Both the position numbers and the translations under genes were made by a program. A stretch of DNA of 64,000 bases, taken from an uncultured Campylobacter sp. (GTDB lineage Bacteria; Campylobacterota; Campylobacteria; Campylobacterales; Campylobacteraceae). Where the stretch lies: the NCBI RefSeq assembly GCF_938030145.1, contig NZ_CALHGM010000044.1, positions 17,718-81,717 on the forward strand, read 5' to 3'. The notes under the pieces are model-generated. The model saw nothing but the letters and a program-made list of their open reading frames with translations. It was not told the DNA's origin and made no database searches. Every line of letters starts with the position of its first letter. Position 1 is the first letter of the stretch. This document shows, in pieces, positions 8,825-18,766 of this stretch.

Positions 8825-9631
8825 ATGAAAAAAGCACTGTTTTTAATTCTTTTATCTTGCATCTTTGCGCTTGCGAATTCTTTAAGTCAAATAAAGCAGA
8901 GTAAAGTCATTCGTATCGCCGTTTATGAAAATGAACCTCCATTTAGTAGAGTTACGGATAACGGCTTTGAGGGCTTTGACGTAGAGCTTGCTAATGCAAT
9001 CGGAGGTAAAATTTTAGGCGATACCGGCGGCAGGATCGAGCTCATACCGGTATCGGCGCAAGCGCGCTTTCCGTCCATTCAAAATAATCAGGCGGATATG
9101 CTTATCGCGGCTGCGAGCGTTACTGAGGAGAGAAAGAAAAATTATGAGTTTTCGATGCCCTATCTTTCGGTAAATTCTGGAGTTTTAACCAAAAAAAGCG
9201 ACAATATCCAAAAAATGAGCGATCTGCGAGGTAAGAAAGTAGGCGTCATCCGCGGCTCGACGGGCGAAGCGTTTATGCAAAAGGACGGCGGCTACAATCT
9301 AGTGTATTGCAAAAATTCCTCCGATTGTTACAAGCGGCTAAAAAGCGGCGAGATCGACGGCGCATGCGACGATAATCTATTTGTGATGGTCTATCCGGTC
9401 GCAGATCCTAGCGTCGAGGTTAATATCAAAAGCCTCGGCGAGAACGTATTTTTGGGTATCGCGATGCAAAAGGGTAACGCAGATCTTGCAGAAGCCGTCA
9501 ATCAAGCACTCATCTCGCTTAGTAAAGAGGGCTTTTTCAAAAAGGCGTATAATGATACCTTCGAGCCTTTCTATAAAGGCACCGTCGATAAAAAATACTT
9601 CCTTTTGGATGACATATACAGCTTCTTTTAA
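8825..9631 (+). CDS. Amino-acid ABC transporter substrate-binding protein, paralogue 3
   Basis: 268 residues, the nearest relative of the gene at 8001, clearly a tandem duplicate. Signal peptide residues 1-18 (ends ALANS). Keeps the SBP_bac_3 landmarks and the paired Cys (YCKNSSDCY). Differences cluster in the ligand-facing stretch (AAASVTEERKKNYEFSMPY against the VDFSMPYF version next door) and in the hinge (GIDG/GACDDN), so the ligand may differ. It probably shares a transcript with paralogue 2. Confidence 0.9.
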   Translation: MKKALFLILLSCIFALANSLSQIKQSKVIRIAVYENEPPFSRVTDNGFEGFDVELANAIGGKILGDTGGRIELIPVSAQARFPSIQNNQADMLIAAASVTEERKKNYEFSMPYLSVNSGVLTKKSDNIQKMSDLRGKKVGVIRGSTGEAFMQKDGGYNLVYCKNSSDCYKRLKSGEIDGACDDNLFVMVYPVADPSVEVNIKSLGENVFLGIAMQKGNADLAEAVNQALISLSKEGFFKKAYNDTFEPFYKGTVDKKYFLLDDIYSFF

Positions 9632-9865
9632 AATTTTAAATTTAACGCAGGGCGTGGATTTGAAGCTTTCGGCTTTAAATTCTAACCCGCGCATAACCGG
9701 TGCGTCATTAAAATTCCATCTCAAAATTTTGTCCTAAAAATCTCATTTCAAATTTTATTAGTCCCGCCGCCGCGCCGAAGCCCAGTATTCACACGGCGGT
9801 CGCAATCTTTAGTATTTGCGAGCATTTAAGGCGCGCAAAATTAGATTGAATTAAACTTTAAAATT

Positions 9866-10609
9866 TTACTTCGAGCCCTTGGAATTTTTTAAATCCTGCA
9901 TGCGCTCCTGCTGAGCCTGCACGAACGCGTCGTATCTCGTAAAAAGATAATCCTTAATCTCAAAAATCATCAATGTAAAAATCGAAGGCAGCGTGAAAAA
10001 TCTAATCGTCATAAATACCAGATCAAGCGCGCTTAGCTCATCCTCGCTCGCTCGATACCCTCCCGAACTTGCGGTTAAAATCCCATGCAGTGCCTCGTAG
10101 TTGTAAAGGATGAAAATCGTCACAAAAAGCGTCGAGAGCTTCGATACGATCTTATTCATGATCTGCGCCACGTCCTCATCGGCGATCACCGACATCGCAA
10201 ACCACACGATGGTGAAAAACAGCGGAAAGACGATGTTAAAATTTAGCGAGTTATCAAGCTTTTGTGCGCCCGTCACCGCGATGATCGCAAACACCGCCGC
10301 AAAGGGGATCACAAATAGCGCAAACGTCATCGCCGATTTTATCGCTTTAAAAAAGCTATACGCAAGCAGGGGTGAGCCCAAAGCGAGCAAAAAGATCGTC
10401 AGCGCGTAGTTGGCTTTGGCAAAATCGTATAGGTTAAACAGCGCAAATACCGACGCTGCTGCAAGTAGCGGCACGCTGAGCTTAAACAGTATCCCGTATT
10501 TAGCGTAAGCGCGCGATACGACGGCATCGAGCCTGCTAAATTTAACGTTTAAGCTTTGCGCTCTGATGAAAAACAAAATGACGAATTTGACGATTACGTT
10601 TGGGCTCAT
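9866..10609 (-). CDS. Integral membrane protein of unknown function
   Basis: About 247 residues with five or six hydrophobic spans and a basic, charged C-terminal tail (QERMQDLKNSKGSK). I recognise no family. The start is put at the ATG at 10609, behind GGAAAGG; the GTG two codons upstream would overlap that ribosome site. It stands alone, convergent with the third binding-protein gene and codirectional with radA across a long spacer. Confidence 0.7.
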   Translation of the reverse strand: MSPNVIVKFVILFFIRAQSLNVKFSRLDAVVSRAYAKYGILFKLSVPLLAAASVFALFNLYDFAKANYALTIFLLALGSPLLAYSFFKAIKSAMTFALFVIPFAAVFAIIAVTGAQKLDNSLNFNIVFPLFFTIVWFAMSVIADEDVAQIMNKIVSKLSTLFVTIFILYNYEALHGILTASSGGYRASEDELSALDLVFMTIRFFTLPSIFTLMIFEIKDYLFTRYDAFVQAQQERMQDLKNSKGSK

Positions 10610-11353
10610 ATGCACCTTTCCGTTTAAATTTATGAAATTTTATCCGTGCTAGATTTGCGAAATTTTATCCGCGGAGCCTGTCCGTAGAATTAGGCTTTGC
10701 CGACGGCTTATGCGGTCTGCGTTAAAATTTCATCGCGCTCTCGCTGCGTTGCTATCTTGCCGCCTTGTAGGCTTTGTCTTTTGGCTACGTGAGGCGGACC
10801 TGCGCGCTTTGGCTTGCATAGCGTCTTGCTAGCAAGCCTTTTCGGGTTGCGACGTGCTACGGCGGCGCCCATTCGGCTCGGCGCGCGATACTTTGCTTGT
10901 GGTATCTGCACCCGCGCATGAGAGCTTGGCACCGTTAAAATTTTACCGGCTCTTAGCCCTATGCGATACGTCCTACGCGCCGCGATAGAATTTTACGCGA
11001 CGCAAGGACCTATCGGGCTTGGCTTTGCGCCGCATTGCGGCAAAATTTTAAAATTTACGCCGCAAAGCGCCTATCTTGCTCACTAGAATGCGGCGTGAAT
11101 GATTAAATTTTAACCGCACCGCCGCCGAGCCGTTTTAAAGCTCAAACGAATTTTTGAGCCGCTACGATACGTGAAATTCCAAAAATCGTGCTTTAGCGAT
11201 CAGGCTTGTTTGCGCTTGCTTGTGAGCCATGCAAAAAGCGGCGCACTTGCGCTCTTCGCCGCGCCCATGCAAAAGCAACGCGCCCTTTGCCGCTCAAAAC
11301 TCATTTTCGCCCGCCCGCGCCGACCGCCAAGCTGGAACTCACCGTGCGCCGTC
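10610..11353. other. 744-base spacer with no supported gene
   Basis: Open frames here (for example minus 10708-10932 and plus 11171-11368) give Arg/Ala/Pro-rich products with no domain, ribosome site or hydrophobic pattern, so I do not call them. The words GAAATTTTATCCG and GCGAAATTTTATCCGC recur near 10630-10665. No RNA gene is visible. Confidence 0.5.
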
Positions 11354-12703
11354 TCACATCCAATCTAAAATTTGCGTGATCTCGGTGGCGTGAAAAATTT
11401 TAAGCCCCTGCGCGTTTTGCGGCTTCATCGGGACGATCGCGTTTTTAAATTTCTGCATCGCGGCTTCTTTCAAGCGCGCATCGAGGTTGAATATCTCTCT
11501 GATCTCGCCGTTTAGGCTCACCTCGCCGATGAAGACGCTTTCTTTGCTGATCGGGCGGTTTTTGAAGCTGCTTACGATCGCCGCGACGACGGCTAGATCG
11601 CACGCCGTTTCGGTGATCTTTACGCCGCCGCTTACGTTTACGAAGACGTCGTATCCTCCAAGCCCGATCTCAAGCTTGCGATCAAGCAGCGCCAGAAGCA
11701 TATCGAGGCGGTTTTTATCAAAGCCCGTAGCGCTGCGCTTGGGGTAGCCGCTCTCGCACACGAGCGCTTGGATCTCCACGACGAGCGCGCGCGTGCCCTC
11801 CATCGTGATCGTGATCGCCGAGCCACTTACCGCCTTACCGCGCGTGAAAAATTTACTCGCGACGTCCTTGGCGCTTACGAGCCCGTGCGGCCCCATCTCG
11901 AAAATCCCCACCTCGCTCGTAGCTCCGAAGCGGTTTTTAAAACCGCGCAAAATTCTAAGCTGTTTGCTCGCATCGCCCTCGAAATACAGCACCACGTCCA
12001 CCATATGCTCTAGTATGCGCGGGCCCGCGATCGAGCCGTCCTTGGTGATGTGGCCGATGATGAAGATCGAAATCCCGCGCGCCTTGGCAAGTCGCATCAG
12101 CTCGAACGTGATCTCGCGTACCTGCGTGATAGAGCCCGGCGCAGAGGGAGCCTTGTCACTAAAAAGCGTCTGGATGCTGTCGATGACGATAAACTTATAA
12201 TCCCTGCGCTCCACCTCTTCAAGCACGGCGCCCAGATTTATCTCGGTGAGCAAAAACAGCTGCTCGCTTATCGCGCCCAGCCGCTGCGCGCGCATTTTGA
12301 TCTGGCTAGCGCTCTCCTCGCCGCTTACGTAAAGCACCGCGCGGCCGCCGCTTGCTAAATTTGCCGCGATCTTAAGCAGCAGCGTAGATTTTCCGATGCC
12401 GGGGCTGCCGCCGATTAGCACGAGCGAGCCCTCCACGACGCCGCCTCCGAGGACTAAATTTAGCTCGCTATCTTTGGTGTCGATGCGCGAAATTTGCTCG
12501 ATCTGTATCTCGCTGATCGCTTTGGCGCTTGCGGACGAGGCGCGGGCAAGCTCGCCCTCGATCTCTTTTAGCGCTTTTATTTGAGCGGGCTTGAGCTCGA
12601 CGAAGCTATCGAATGCGCCGCAGTCGGGGCATCTGCCTAGCCATCTGCTTTGCTGATTGCCGCAGTGCTGGCACTCAAAAATCGTGGTTTTAATCTTCGC
12701 CAT
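11354..12703 (-). CDS. radA: DNA repair protein RadA
   Basis: 449 residues. Acts in recombination branch migration and processing with RecA. The N-terminus has the four-Cys zinc finger (CQHCGNQQSRWLGRCPDCG, residues 10-28). Next is a RecA-like ATPase with Walker A GGSPGIGKST and the RadA-specific KNRFG motif (GFKNRFGATSEVG), then the Lon-protease-like C-terminal domain (GGYDVFVNVSGGVKI, PISKESVFIGEVSLNGEI). Full length and apparently intact. It is transcribed divergently from brnQ. Confidence 0.96.
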   Translation of the reverse strand: MAKIKTTIFECQHCGNQQSRWLGRCPDCGAFDSFVELKPAQIKALKEIEGELARASSASAKAISEIQIEQISRIDTKDSELNLVLGGGVVEGSLVLIGGSPGIGKSTLLLKIAANLASGGRAVLYVSGEESASQIKMRAQRLGAISEQLFLLTEINLGAVLEEVERRDYKFIVIDSIQTLFSDKAPSAPGSITQVREITFELMRLAKARGISIFIIGHITKDGSIAGPRILEHMVDVVLYFEGDASKQLRILRGFKNRFGATSEVGIFEMGPHGLVSAKDVASKFFTRGKAVSGSAITITMEGTRALVVEIQALVCESGYPKRSATGFDKNRLDMLLALLDRKLEIGLGGYDVFVNVSGGVKITETACDLAVVAAIVSSFKNRPISKESVFIGEVSLNGEIREIFNLDARLKEAAMQKFKNAIVPMKPQNAQGLKIFHATEITQILDWM

Positions 12704-12873
12704 CTTTATCCTCGCTCATTTTCGCTTAAATTTAGCCTCAAGCTTTGCGAAATTATACTTAAAATTTTTAAAATTTTAGCCGCCCCGCGCCGCTTGCGAG
12801 ATCAAAAATCACGGAACAAAGGATTTGCGGCTAAATTTAGGCTAAATTTAAATATGTTTTAAACATTTATAAC

Positions 12874-12879
12874 TATAAT
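12874..12879 (+). promoter_or_regulatory. Sigma70 -10 box upstream of brnQ
   Basis: An exact TATAAT 32 bases before the brnQ ATG, in an AT-rich spacer; a ribosome site (GAAGG, near 12901-12905) lies between box and start. Confidence 0.55.
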
Positions 12880-12911
12880 ACAAATTTCACTTTATTTAAA
12901 GAAGGTTTAAG

Positions 12912-14243
12912 ATGAAGGGCAAGCTTAGTAGAAGCCAGTTTTTAACGATATCGCTTACGCTATTTGCGATGTTTTTCGGTGCGGGAAATTTTATTTTTCC
13001 GCCGGGCTTAGGCAAGGATTCCGGACAGAATTTTTATATCGCGATAATGTTTTTTTGCGCTACGGCGGTGCTTCTGCCGGTGCTCGGCGTCGCAGGCATT
13101 GCGCGCGCCAAGGGGCTTCAGAGCCTGGTGCGCCGCATAGATCCCGTGTTTGCGATCGTTTTTACCGCGCTTTTATATCTTACGATCGGGCCGCTTTTTG
13201 CGATACCGCGCGCGGCGAATATGCCTTTTGACATCGCTATTAAGCCTTTTATTGCGGAAGAGCGTCTTCAAATTTGGCTATTTGTTTATTCTGCCGCATA
13301 TTTTGCGCTGAACTATTACATCTGTATGAACCCTTCAAAGCTCGTCGATCTGCTCGGAAAATACCTCACGCCGATACTTTTGGCGCTTATTTTGCTACTT
13401 TTCGGCGCGGGATTTTTATTTCCGATCGGAGGTTTCGTCGCTCCTAGCGGAGAGTATGTCGATCACGCCGCAGCAAAGGGCTTTGTAGAGGGCTATCAGA
13501 CGATGGATGCGCTTGCATCGCTGGCATTTGGAATCATCGTAATTAACGCCATTAAAGCAACCGGCGTGAGCGACGAAAAGCACCTTGTAACCTCCACGAT
13601 AAAAGCGGGAATGATGTCGGGCGTCATACTGATGACGATATATTTTATGCTGGGCTATCTGGGCGCGACTTCCGCGGAGCTTTTCAAAGATGCGCCGAAT
13701 ATCAACGGAGCGGAGCTTCTGTCGCGAGTAAGCGATCATTATTTTGGAAGAATTGGCGTCGTGATCCTAGGCAGTGCGTTTTTTCTAGCCTGCATCACCA
13801 CGACGCTGGGTCTTATAAGCTCGGCTAGCGAATACTTCGAAGAGCTTACGAAGGGCAAGATCAAATATAAAACCTGGGCGATCGCTTGGTGCGTGATCGG
13901 CTTTGGAGTCGCAAATTTCGGCCTTACGACCATCATCAAAGGCTCCATCCCCGTGCTCGTCGCCATCTATCCGATCTCGATCATGCTGATAATCCTCTCG
14001 CTGATTAATCCGTGGATCGATTCGAGCAAGTTGATTTACCGCGCCTGCGTCTATGTTTGCGTCGTCGAGGGCGTCATAAACGGACTTGATATTTTGGGGA
14101 TTTCGGTGCCGCTTGTGACGTCGTTTGTGAAGATGATGCCGTTTTACGACTCGATGCTCGGCTGGATCGTGCCTAGCACCTTGACCTTCGCCGTGACCTA
14201 CGTGCTGCATCTGATCTTTGAAAAAAGAGACGATAGCTTTTAA
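12912..14243 (+). CDS. brnQ: Branched-chain amino acid transporter (LIVCS family)
   Basis: 443 residues. Inner-membrane Na+- or H+-coupled uptake of Leu, Ile and Val. The N-terminal signature FAMFFGAGNFIFPPGLG (about residues 18-34) is diagnostic of BrnQ, and the following GPLFAIPRAAN segment is also conserved. About twelve hydrophobic spans, usual family length. It has its own likely promoter and no operon partners. Confidence 0.94.
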   Translation: MKGKLSRSQFLTISLTLFAMFFGAGNFIFPPGLGKDSGQNFYIAIMFFCATAVLLPVLGVAGIARAKGLQSLVRRIDPVFAIVFTALLYLTIGPLFAIPRAANMPFDIAIKPFIAEERLQIWLFVYSAAYFALNYYICMNPSKLVDLLGKYLTPILLALILLLFGAGFLFPIGGFVAPSGEYVDHAAAKGFVEGYQTMDALASLAFGIIVINAIKATGVSDEKHLVTSTIKAGMMSGVILMTIYFMLGYLGATSAELFKDAPNINGAELLSRVSDHYFGRIGVVILGSAFFLACITTTLGLISSASEYFEELTKGKIKYKTWAIAWCVIGFGVANFGLTTIIKGSIPVLVAIYPISIMLIILSLINPWIDSSKLIYRACVYVCVVEGVINGLDILGISVPLVTSFVKMMPFYDSMLGWIVPSTLTFAVTYVLHLIFEKRDDSF

Positions 14244-14431
14244 ATTTAAGAGCTATTTTAAAATTTAGCCGGGCTCTACGGGGCTCGGCACACTTTTAAA
14301 TTTTAATTCGTCGCCGAATTTAATCTCACATATTTTTTACTGGAATTTTGACATATAAAATAAGTCGCCTTCAAAATTTTAACCTAAATTTACGCTAAAA
14401 TTATCAAAATAAAATCGCAAAAGGAAATAAG

Positions 14432-15919
14432 ATGGATAAACGAGACGAGGCGCTAAATCTGGCGCGAGATTTCGAACGCGACGGCTTTAGTATGCCTGAT
14501 TTATACGAGCGGTTTTGGCGGCTACAAGGCGACGAGACGGCGTATTTTACGCTAGCGGACAGCCTGCTGCGCGGGCGGATGGACGGCCGCACGCTGCTAA
14601 AGGACGCTCTGGGCTATGTAGGCAAGGAGGATTTTAAAGCTCTGATCGCCACGGCGGTTGAAATTTTGCGCGAAGAAGCAGCAGGGTGGCGCAAAACCCA
14701 ACAGGACGAAAGCGCGGCGCAGACGGGAGAGAATGCACGCTCGGCGCGGGCAGACGAAAGCGCAAGCAGAAATGCGCGGCAACGCGGCAGAGACGAAAAG
14801 AGCGCGCGCTGGAAAAACGCCGAAGAGGTCATCATCATGGCAAGTCTCGAGTTCGCGCCGTTTTTGCACCCGTATCTGGGCGAGCTTTTTAAATTGCAGC
14901 CGAACGAGAGCGCGTATTACGCGGAGTATCCGTGGCGCGGGCTTAGTTACGAGAGCTCGCAAATCTGGCGCGAGAAGCTTGCGGATCCGCAGACGAGCAA
15001 AGACGATAAACAAAAAATTTTTAGCTGCCTGTTGCAAACCCGCGATCCGCGAAACGTAAAATTTGCCTGCGAGTTCGCGCTTGCGGAGAATTTTTTCGAT
15101 CGCCCGTGCGATTTGCTCGAATATATAGGCTACTGGCTGGAGGCCGTGGGATTTACTTTTGAGCGAACTAAATTTGACGCAGACGAAGCTTGCGCCGATA
15201 AATCACAAAAAGCGCCGAACGATGAAATTTGCTTTGGCGGCGATAAATTCAGGCTCAAAAGATACTGCAGCCAGCGCGTGTATCACATAATCTTTCCGCG
15301 CGGCTATTTCGGCGCTCCCTATGCGGCGCATCTGGCGAAGCATCATCCGACCTGGCGGTTTGAGGGCGGCAAGGCGGGATATAGGCTCGGCGGGGTTTTG
15401 GATGAGGCGGACGGCGATGCGCAAAATCCGCTATTTCATCTCATCACGCTTGATCCGCTGCCCCGTGACTTGCCCGTGCGATCGCTGCCGCGCCTAAGCC
15501 TCGCCGCGCATGTTAGAGAGATAAACGAAGGAGAGATAGTCTTTTACGAGCACGACGCGCAGGGTATGCCGCGACGTATCGGCGAAAGGACGCAGGTGGA
15601 ATACGCCTTTGACGAACCGATAAAGGAGTGCGAAGTAACACTTACGCCCACGCCGGCGCGCTGGGCGGCTCAGGACTGGGGGATGTCAAACAGCAGACAA
15701 AATCTTGCGCGCATCGGCGGCGAGCCCTCGTGGATACAGGGCGCCTCGGTGCCGACGTGCCCTATATGCGGCGAAAAGATGGAGTTTTTGATGCAGCTTG
15801 ACAGCGAGCTTCCAAGCTGCGAGCAAGGCGGCGAGGTATATTTCGGCAGCGGCGGGATTTTATATGTATTTTGGTGCGAGCGGACGCGGGTGAGCGCGTT
15901 TTTTATGCAGTGCACGTGA
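14432..15919 (+). CDS. DUF1963/YwqG-like protein
   Basis: 495 residues. The C-terminal third resembles the DUF1963 (YwqG) family: RIGGEPSWIQGASVPTCPICG, then EFLMQLDSELPS and GGILYVFWCERTRVSAFF, with a CxxC pair (CPICG). The middle (about 85-130) is an Arg/Glu/Ser-rich low-complexity stretch. The N-terminal half is unassigned. DUF1963 proteins often sit among toxin-immunity and other accessory genes, but no function is established. The 3' end of this gene is repeated downstream, beyond the next ORF. Confidence 0.7.
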   Translation: MDKRDEALNLARDFERDGFSMPDLYERFWRLQGDETAYFTLADSLLRGRMDGRTLLKDALGYVGKEDFKALIATAVEILREEAAGWRKTQQDESAAQTGENARSARADESASRNARQRGRDEKSARWKNAEEVIIMASLEFAPFLHPYLGELFKLQPNESAYYAEYPWRGLSYESSQIWREKLADPQTSKDDKQKIFSCLLQTRDPRNVKFACEFALAENFFDRPCDLLEYIGYWLEAVGFTFERTKFDADEACADKSQKAPNDEICFGGDKFRLKRYCSQRVYHIIFPRGYFGAPYAAHLAKHHPTWRFEGGKAGYRLGGVLDEADGDAQNPLFHLITLDPLPRDLPVRSLPRLSLAAHVREINEGEIVFYEHDAQGMPRRIGERTQVEYAFDEPIKECEVTLTPTPARWAAQDWGMSNSRQNLARIGGEPSWIQGASVPTCPICGEKMEFLMQLDSELPSCEQGGEVYFGSGGILYVFWCERTRVSAFFMQCT

Positions 15920-15941
15920 GTAAAATTTAAGAAAAACGCAA

Positions 15942-16394
15942 ATGGACGGACGGATGATCACGGCGAAAATAAAAAGAAGGGGCGGTATTTGGTATTTTGA
16001 CGATTATTTTAAGTCGCTTCGCAAGAATGAAAACGAAATAGCAAAGCCTATCAGGCAGTTCGTCTTGGATCCGAAAAGGTATCTGTTTAATGCGAAAGAA
16101 ACCCTTCACGACGCCATTTTGACTAAATTTAAATTTGGCATTTTAAAAAACGAAGATAGACTGACGATGAAATTTTTATCGCCCTACCGAGATAGAAATT
16201 TTAAATTTATTTTCAAAAACGTCCTAGCCGTCCGCTTTAAAACGGACGACAAGAGCTTTAAAAATAACGATCTGATAGTTCATCAATTTTCGCTAAAGCG
16301 AGGAGGCGTTTGCGAGTATTATTTTATCTTTGCGAGCGGACAGAGGATAGCCGTGAAATTTAAGCGGCTTGAGATCATTGAGGAATTCTTATAA
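15942..16394 (+). CDS. Hypothetical protein between copies of a duplicated gene tail
   Basis: 150 residues, basic and probably soluble, with no recognised domain (landmarks: GGIWYFDDYF near the start, YYFIFASGQRIAVKF near the end). No good ribosome site precedes the ATG at 15942; the ATG at 15954 sits behind GGACGG and may be the real start. It lies exactly between two copies of the tail of the DUF1963-like gene, as expected of a small gene carried in by duplication or recombination. Confidence 0.55.
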   Translation: MDGRMITAKIKRRGGIWYFDDYFKSLRKNENEIAKPIRQFVLDPKRYLFNAKETLHDAILTKFKFGILKNEDRLTMKFLSPYRDRNFKFIFKNVLAVRFKTDDKSFKNNDLIVHQFSLKRGGVCEYYFIFASGQRIAVKFKRLEIIEEFL

Positions 16395-16410
16395 GCGCGC
16401 TGCTTTGCGG

Positions 16411-16478
16411 GCGGCGGGATTTTATATGTATTTTGGTGCGAGCGGACGCGGGCGAGCGCGTTTTTATGCGGTGCGTGA
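16411..16478 (+). pseudogene. Remnant 3' tail of a DUF1963-like gene
   Basis: This stretch repeats the end of the gene at 14432: bases 15849-15890 and 16411-16452 are identical, and similarity goes on to about 15928/16486 with a one-base difference in a T run. In frame it reads GGILYVFWCERTRASAF and then ends, against GGILYVFWCERTRVSAF in the intact gene. It is what is left of a second paralogue or a duplicated segment. Confidence 0.75.
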
Positions 16479-16623
16479 GCTAAAATTTTGCAAAATCCTA
16501 AACGAAAATCGTAAAATTCTAAGTAAAATTTATTCTAAGATAATAAAGCGGCAAAATTTACCGAGTATTTCAGCGCGTAAAATTTAAACTTGTTCGGCGA
16601 GAATATCTAAATTTACGCAGAGC

Positions 16624-17487
16624 CTAAGCGTAAATTCCCTCTACAAGCGTTTCTACGAACTCATTCGAGTTAAATTCCGCCAAATCCTCCATCCGCTCGC
16701 CCACACCGACGAAAAGTATCGGCAGCCGCAGCTCGCGCGCTATGGCGAAAAGTGCGCCGCCTTTGGGCGTGCCGTCGAGCTTCGTAATGATGATGCCGTC
16801 GAGCTTCACGATCTCATTGAACGCCCTGGCTTGCGCGACGCTGTGATTGCCCTGAGTGGCGTCAAGCACGATGATCTTGCGGTGCGGCGCGCCGCTTTTT
16901 GCGCGATCACATATTCGCACGATCTTCTCTAACTCCGCGGCTAAATTTTTCTGGTTTTGCAGACGCCCTGCGGTGTCGATTAGGACGCGATCAATGTTTT
17001 TGGCACTAGCTGAGCTAACGGTGTCAAACGCCACAGCAGCGGGATCGTGCCCCTGCGCGGTCGCTACGATCGGTAGATTTAGAATTTGCGCCCATTTGCG
17101 CAGCTGCTCGACCGCGCCGGCGCGAAAGGTATCGCATGCGCCTAAAATCACGCTTTGGCCGCTATTTTTATATAAATTTGCAAGCTTTGCAGTTGTCGTA
17201 GTTTTGCCCGCGCCGTTTACGCCGATGATGAGCTCTACGAACGGCTTCTCATCCACGGCTTTAGCGATCTCGTAATCGAAATAGTTCTTCAAAACGCCCT
17301 TGAGATCATCTTTTGCGACTAGCTTTTTTGTGGGCAGCTTTTCTAAAATTTCCTCTACAAGCTCGTAGCCTACGTCGGCTTCAAGCAGTATCTCTTCTAA
17401 AATTTCTTTTGAAATTTTATCCTCGCCCTTTGCACCTCGCATCGCGCCTATGGTCTTGCTAAGCCCTTTTTTAAAAAATTCGAACAT
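16624..17487 (-). CDS. ftsY: Signal recognition particle receptor FtsY
   Basis: 287 residues, the short Campylobacter form with almost no acidic A domain. SRP-type GTPase motifs are all present: G1 [15 protein letters not shown], the [11 protein letters not shown] insertion-box region, G3 LIDTAGR, G4 [10 protein letters not shown]. It docks SRP-ribosome complexes at the inner membrane for cotranslational insertion. Its start touches the stop of the upstream TlpA-like gene, so the two are cotranscribed. Confidence 0.96.
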   Translation of the reverse strand: MFEFFKKGLSKTIGAMRGAKGEDKISKEILEEILLEADVGYELVEEILEKLPTKKLVAKDDLKGVLKNYFDYEIAKAVDEKPFVELIIGVNGAGKTTTTAKLANLYKNSGQSVILGACDTFRAGAVEQLRKWAQILNLPIVATAQGHDPAAVAFDTVSSASAKNIDRVLIDTAGRLQNQKNLAAELEKIVRICDRAKSGAPHRKIIVLDATQGNHSVAQARAFNEIVKLDGIIITKLDGTPKGGALFAIARELRLPILFVGVGERMEDLAEFNSNEFVETLVEGIYA

Positions 17488-18068
17488 CAGAAAATTTTCT
17501 CCAATTCGGTCATTAAAATTTCTTCCGGTATCAGCCCGAAATACTGCGCGCTAAACTCGCCCTTTTCGTCGTAGATCGCCATATACGGCACTTCGTTTAT
17601 GCCGCCTAGCGCCTTTGTAAAAAAGTCCGTCCCTTCGCCGTAAGCGATCGCGTAATTTACTTCGTGTGCGCTTGCATAATTTTTTGCATCGTCTAAATTT
17701 GCATCACCGATCATCACGCCGATGATATCAAGCTTGCCGGAGTAGGCTTGTTTGGCGGCATTTAGTGCGCTTACCTGCACGGCGCAGGCGTCGCACCACG
17801 GCGTAAAAAACGCAAATAGCGTCACGGTGGAGTTGTTATCGATATGAAAGCCTTGCTTTGTCTTTTGCATATTTAAAATTTTGTCGTTACTTAGCTGAAG
17901 TGTAAAAGGAGCGGTATAATCGACCTGGATTACGGCTTCGGTTTCGGACTGCGGCTGCGTGGCGTTGGCCTCGGTCGGGGTATCGCTTGATTTTTTATCC
18001 TCATCATCGCCGCAACCCGCAAGAAATAAAACAGCCGTAAAAAGTGCTAGAAAAAAACGAAATTTCAT
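17487..18068 (-). CDS. TlpA-like thioredoxin-fold lipoprotein
   Basis: 193 residues. A lipoprotein signal ends at LAGC (Cys19). A disordered Asp/Glu/Thr-rich linker (20-45) is followed by a thioredoxin domain with WCDACAV (Cys92, Cys95) and the cis-Pro loop NEVPYMAIYD. Expected to act as a membrane-anchored periplasmic thiol-disulfide oxidoreductase, in the TlpA/ResA style. The substrate cannot be told from here. Overlaps the start of ftsY by one base. Confidence 0.9.
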   Translation of the reverse strand: MKFRFFLALFTAVLFLAGCGDDEDKKSSDTPTEANATQPQSETEAVIQVDYTAPFTLQLSNDKILNMQKTKQGFHIDNNSTVTLFAFFTPWCDACAVQVSALNAAKQAYSGKLDIIGVMIGDANLDDAKNYASAHEVNYAIAYGEGTDFFTKALGGINEVPYMAIYDEKGEFSAQYFGLIPEEILMTELEKIF

Positions 18069-18148
18069 AATAAACCTTAAAATTTAATCGCAAGATTATA
18101 CAAAAACTAGCTAAAATAAGCGTTAAAATTTTATAAAAGGCTTAAGCT

Positions 18149-18766
18149 ATGCAAAAGAATGAATTTAGAGCAATTTGCAAATCGCGTCTAAAATCTCACA
18201 CCGCGCGAGCGGCTAGATGCGAGCATTACGCACTTTTATGGCGGCTGGAGCGGCTGATAAAATTTTTAAAAGCGCGTAAAATTTTGATATTTTTGCCGAT
18301 GAGCTACGAGCCGAACGTTTTGATTTTAAGAAAAAAGCTATCAAAAAGCTGCGAATTTTACGTTCCGTTTATGGTGGATATTAGCTTAAAAATGGTAAGA
18401 TTGCGCCAGCCTTTTAAAATTTCACGCTTTGGATTGCGCCAGACACTTCCGCAAAACGAGTATTTTAAAAAGGTCGATCTAGCCGTGGTTTCAGCTATCG
18501 GAGTGGATGGCGCAATGGCTAGAATAGGACATGGGAAAGGATTTTACGATATGTTTTTTTCAGGTCTGAAGCTTAAGCCCGCAATTGCGTTCGTGAGTAT
18601 AAAAGACTGCTTTTGCAGCGAAATTTTATCGCTTGATCACGACGTAAAGGGCGATTTTTACATAACTCCGAGCCAAAATTACCTAAAAAGAGGAAAGTAT
18701 GATAGAGATTTTAATCGCCTTGTGCGCTATTGCGGTGGGCGCTGGCATAGGATACTTAGTAGCTAG
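18149..18766 (+). CDS. 5-formyltetrahydrofolate cyclo-ligase
   Basis: 205 residues. Converts 5-formyl-THF to 5,10-methenyl-THF using ATP. The family pattern is visible: an N-terminal LKSHTARAARCEH helix, FLPMSYEPN, VVSAIGVDGAMARIGHGKGFYD (the usual GxRxGxGxGxYD region) and a late DHDVKGDFYITP. AAAAGG lies upstream. The last 68 bases overlap the start of rny in another frame, unusually long for this genome; the extra C-terminal residues may not matter for folding. Confidence 0.85.
   Translation: MQKNEFRAICKSRLKSHTARAARCEHYALLWRLERLIKFLKARKILIFLPMSYEPNVLILRKKLSKSCEFYVPFMVDISLKMVRLRQPFKISRFGLRQTLPQNEYFKKVDLAVVSAIGVDGAMARIGHGKGFYDMFFSGLKLKPAIAFVSIKDCFCSEILSLDHDVKGDFYITPSQNYLKRGKYDRDFNRLVRYCGGRWHRILSS

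Noticed and set aside
10708..10932. 74-codon minus-strand ORF in the spacer before radA
   Set aside because: Arg/Pro/Ala-rich product from GC-rich spacer, no start context and no resemblance to a folded protein.
11487..12358. Plus-strand ORFs opposite radA
   Set aside because: Shadows of the conserved radA coding frame; no ribosome sites and compositionally biased products.
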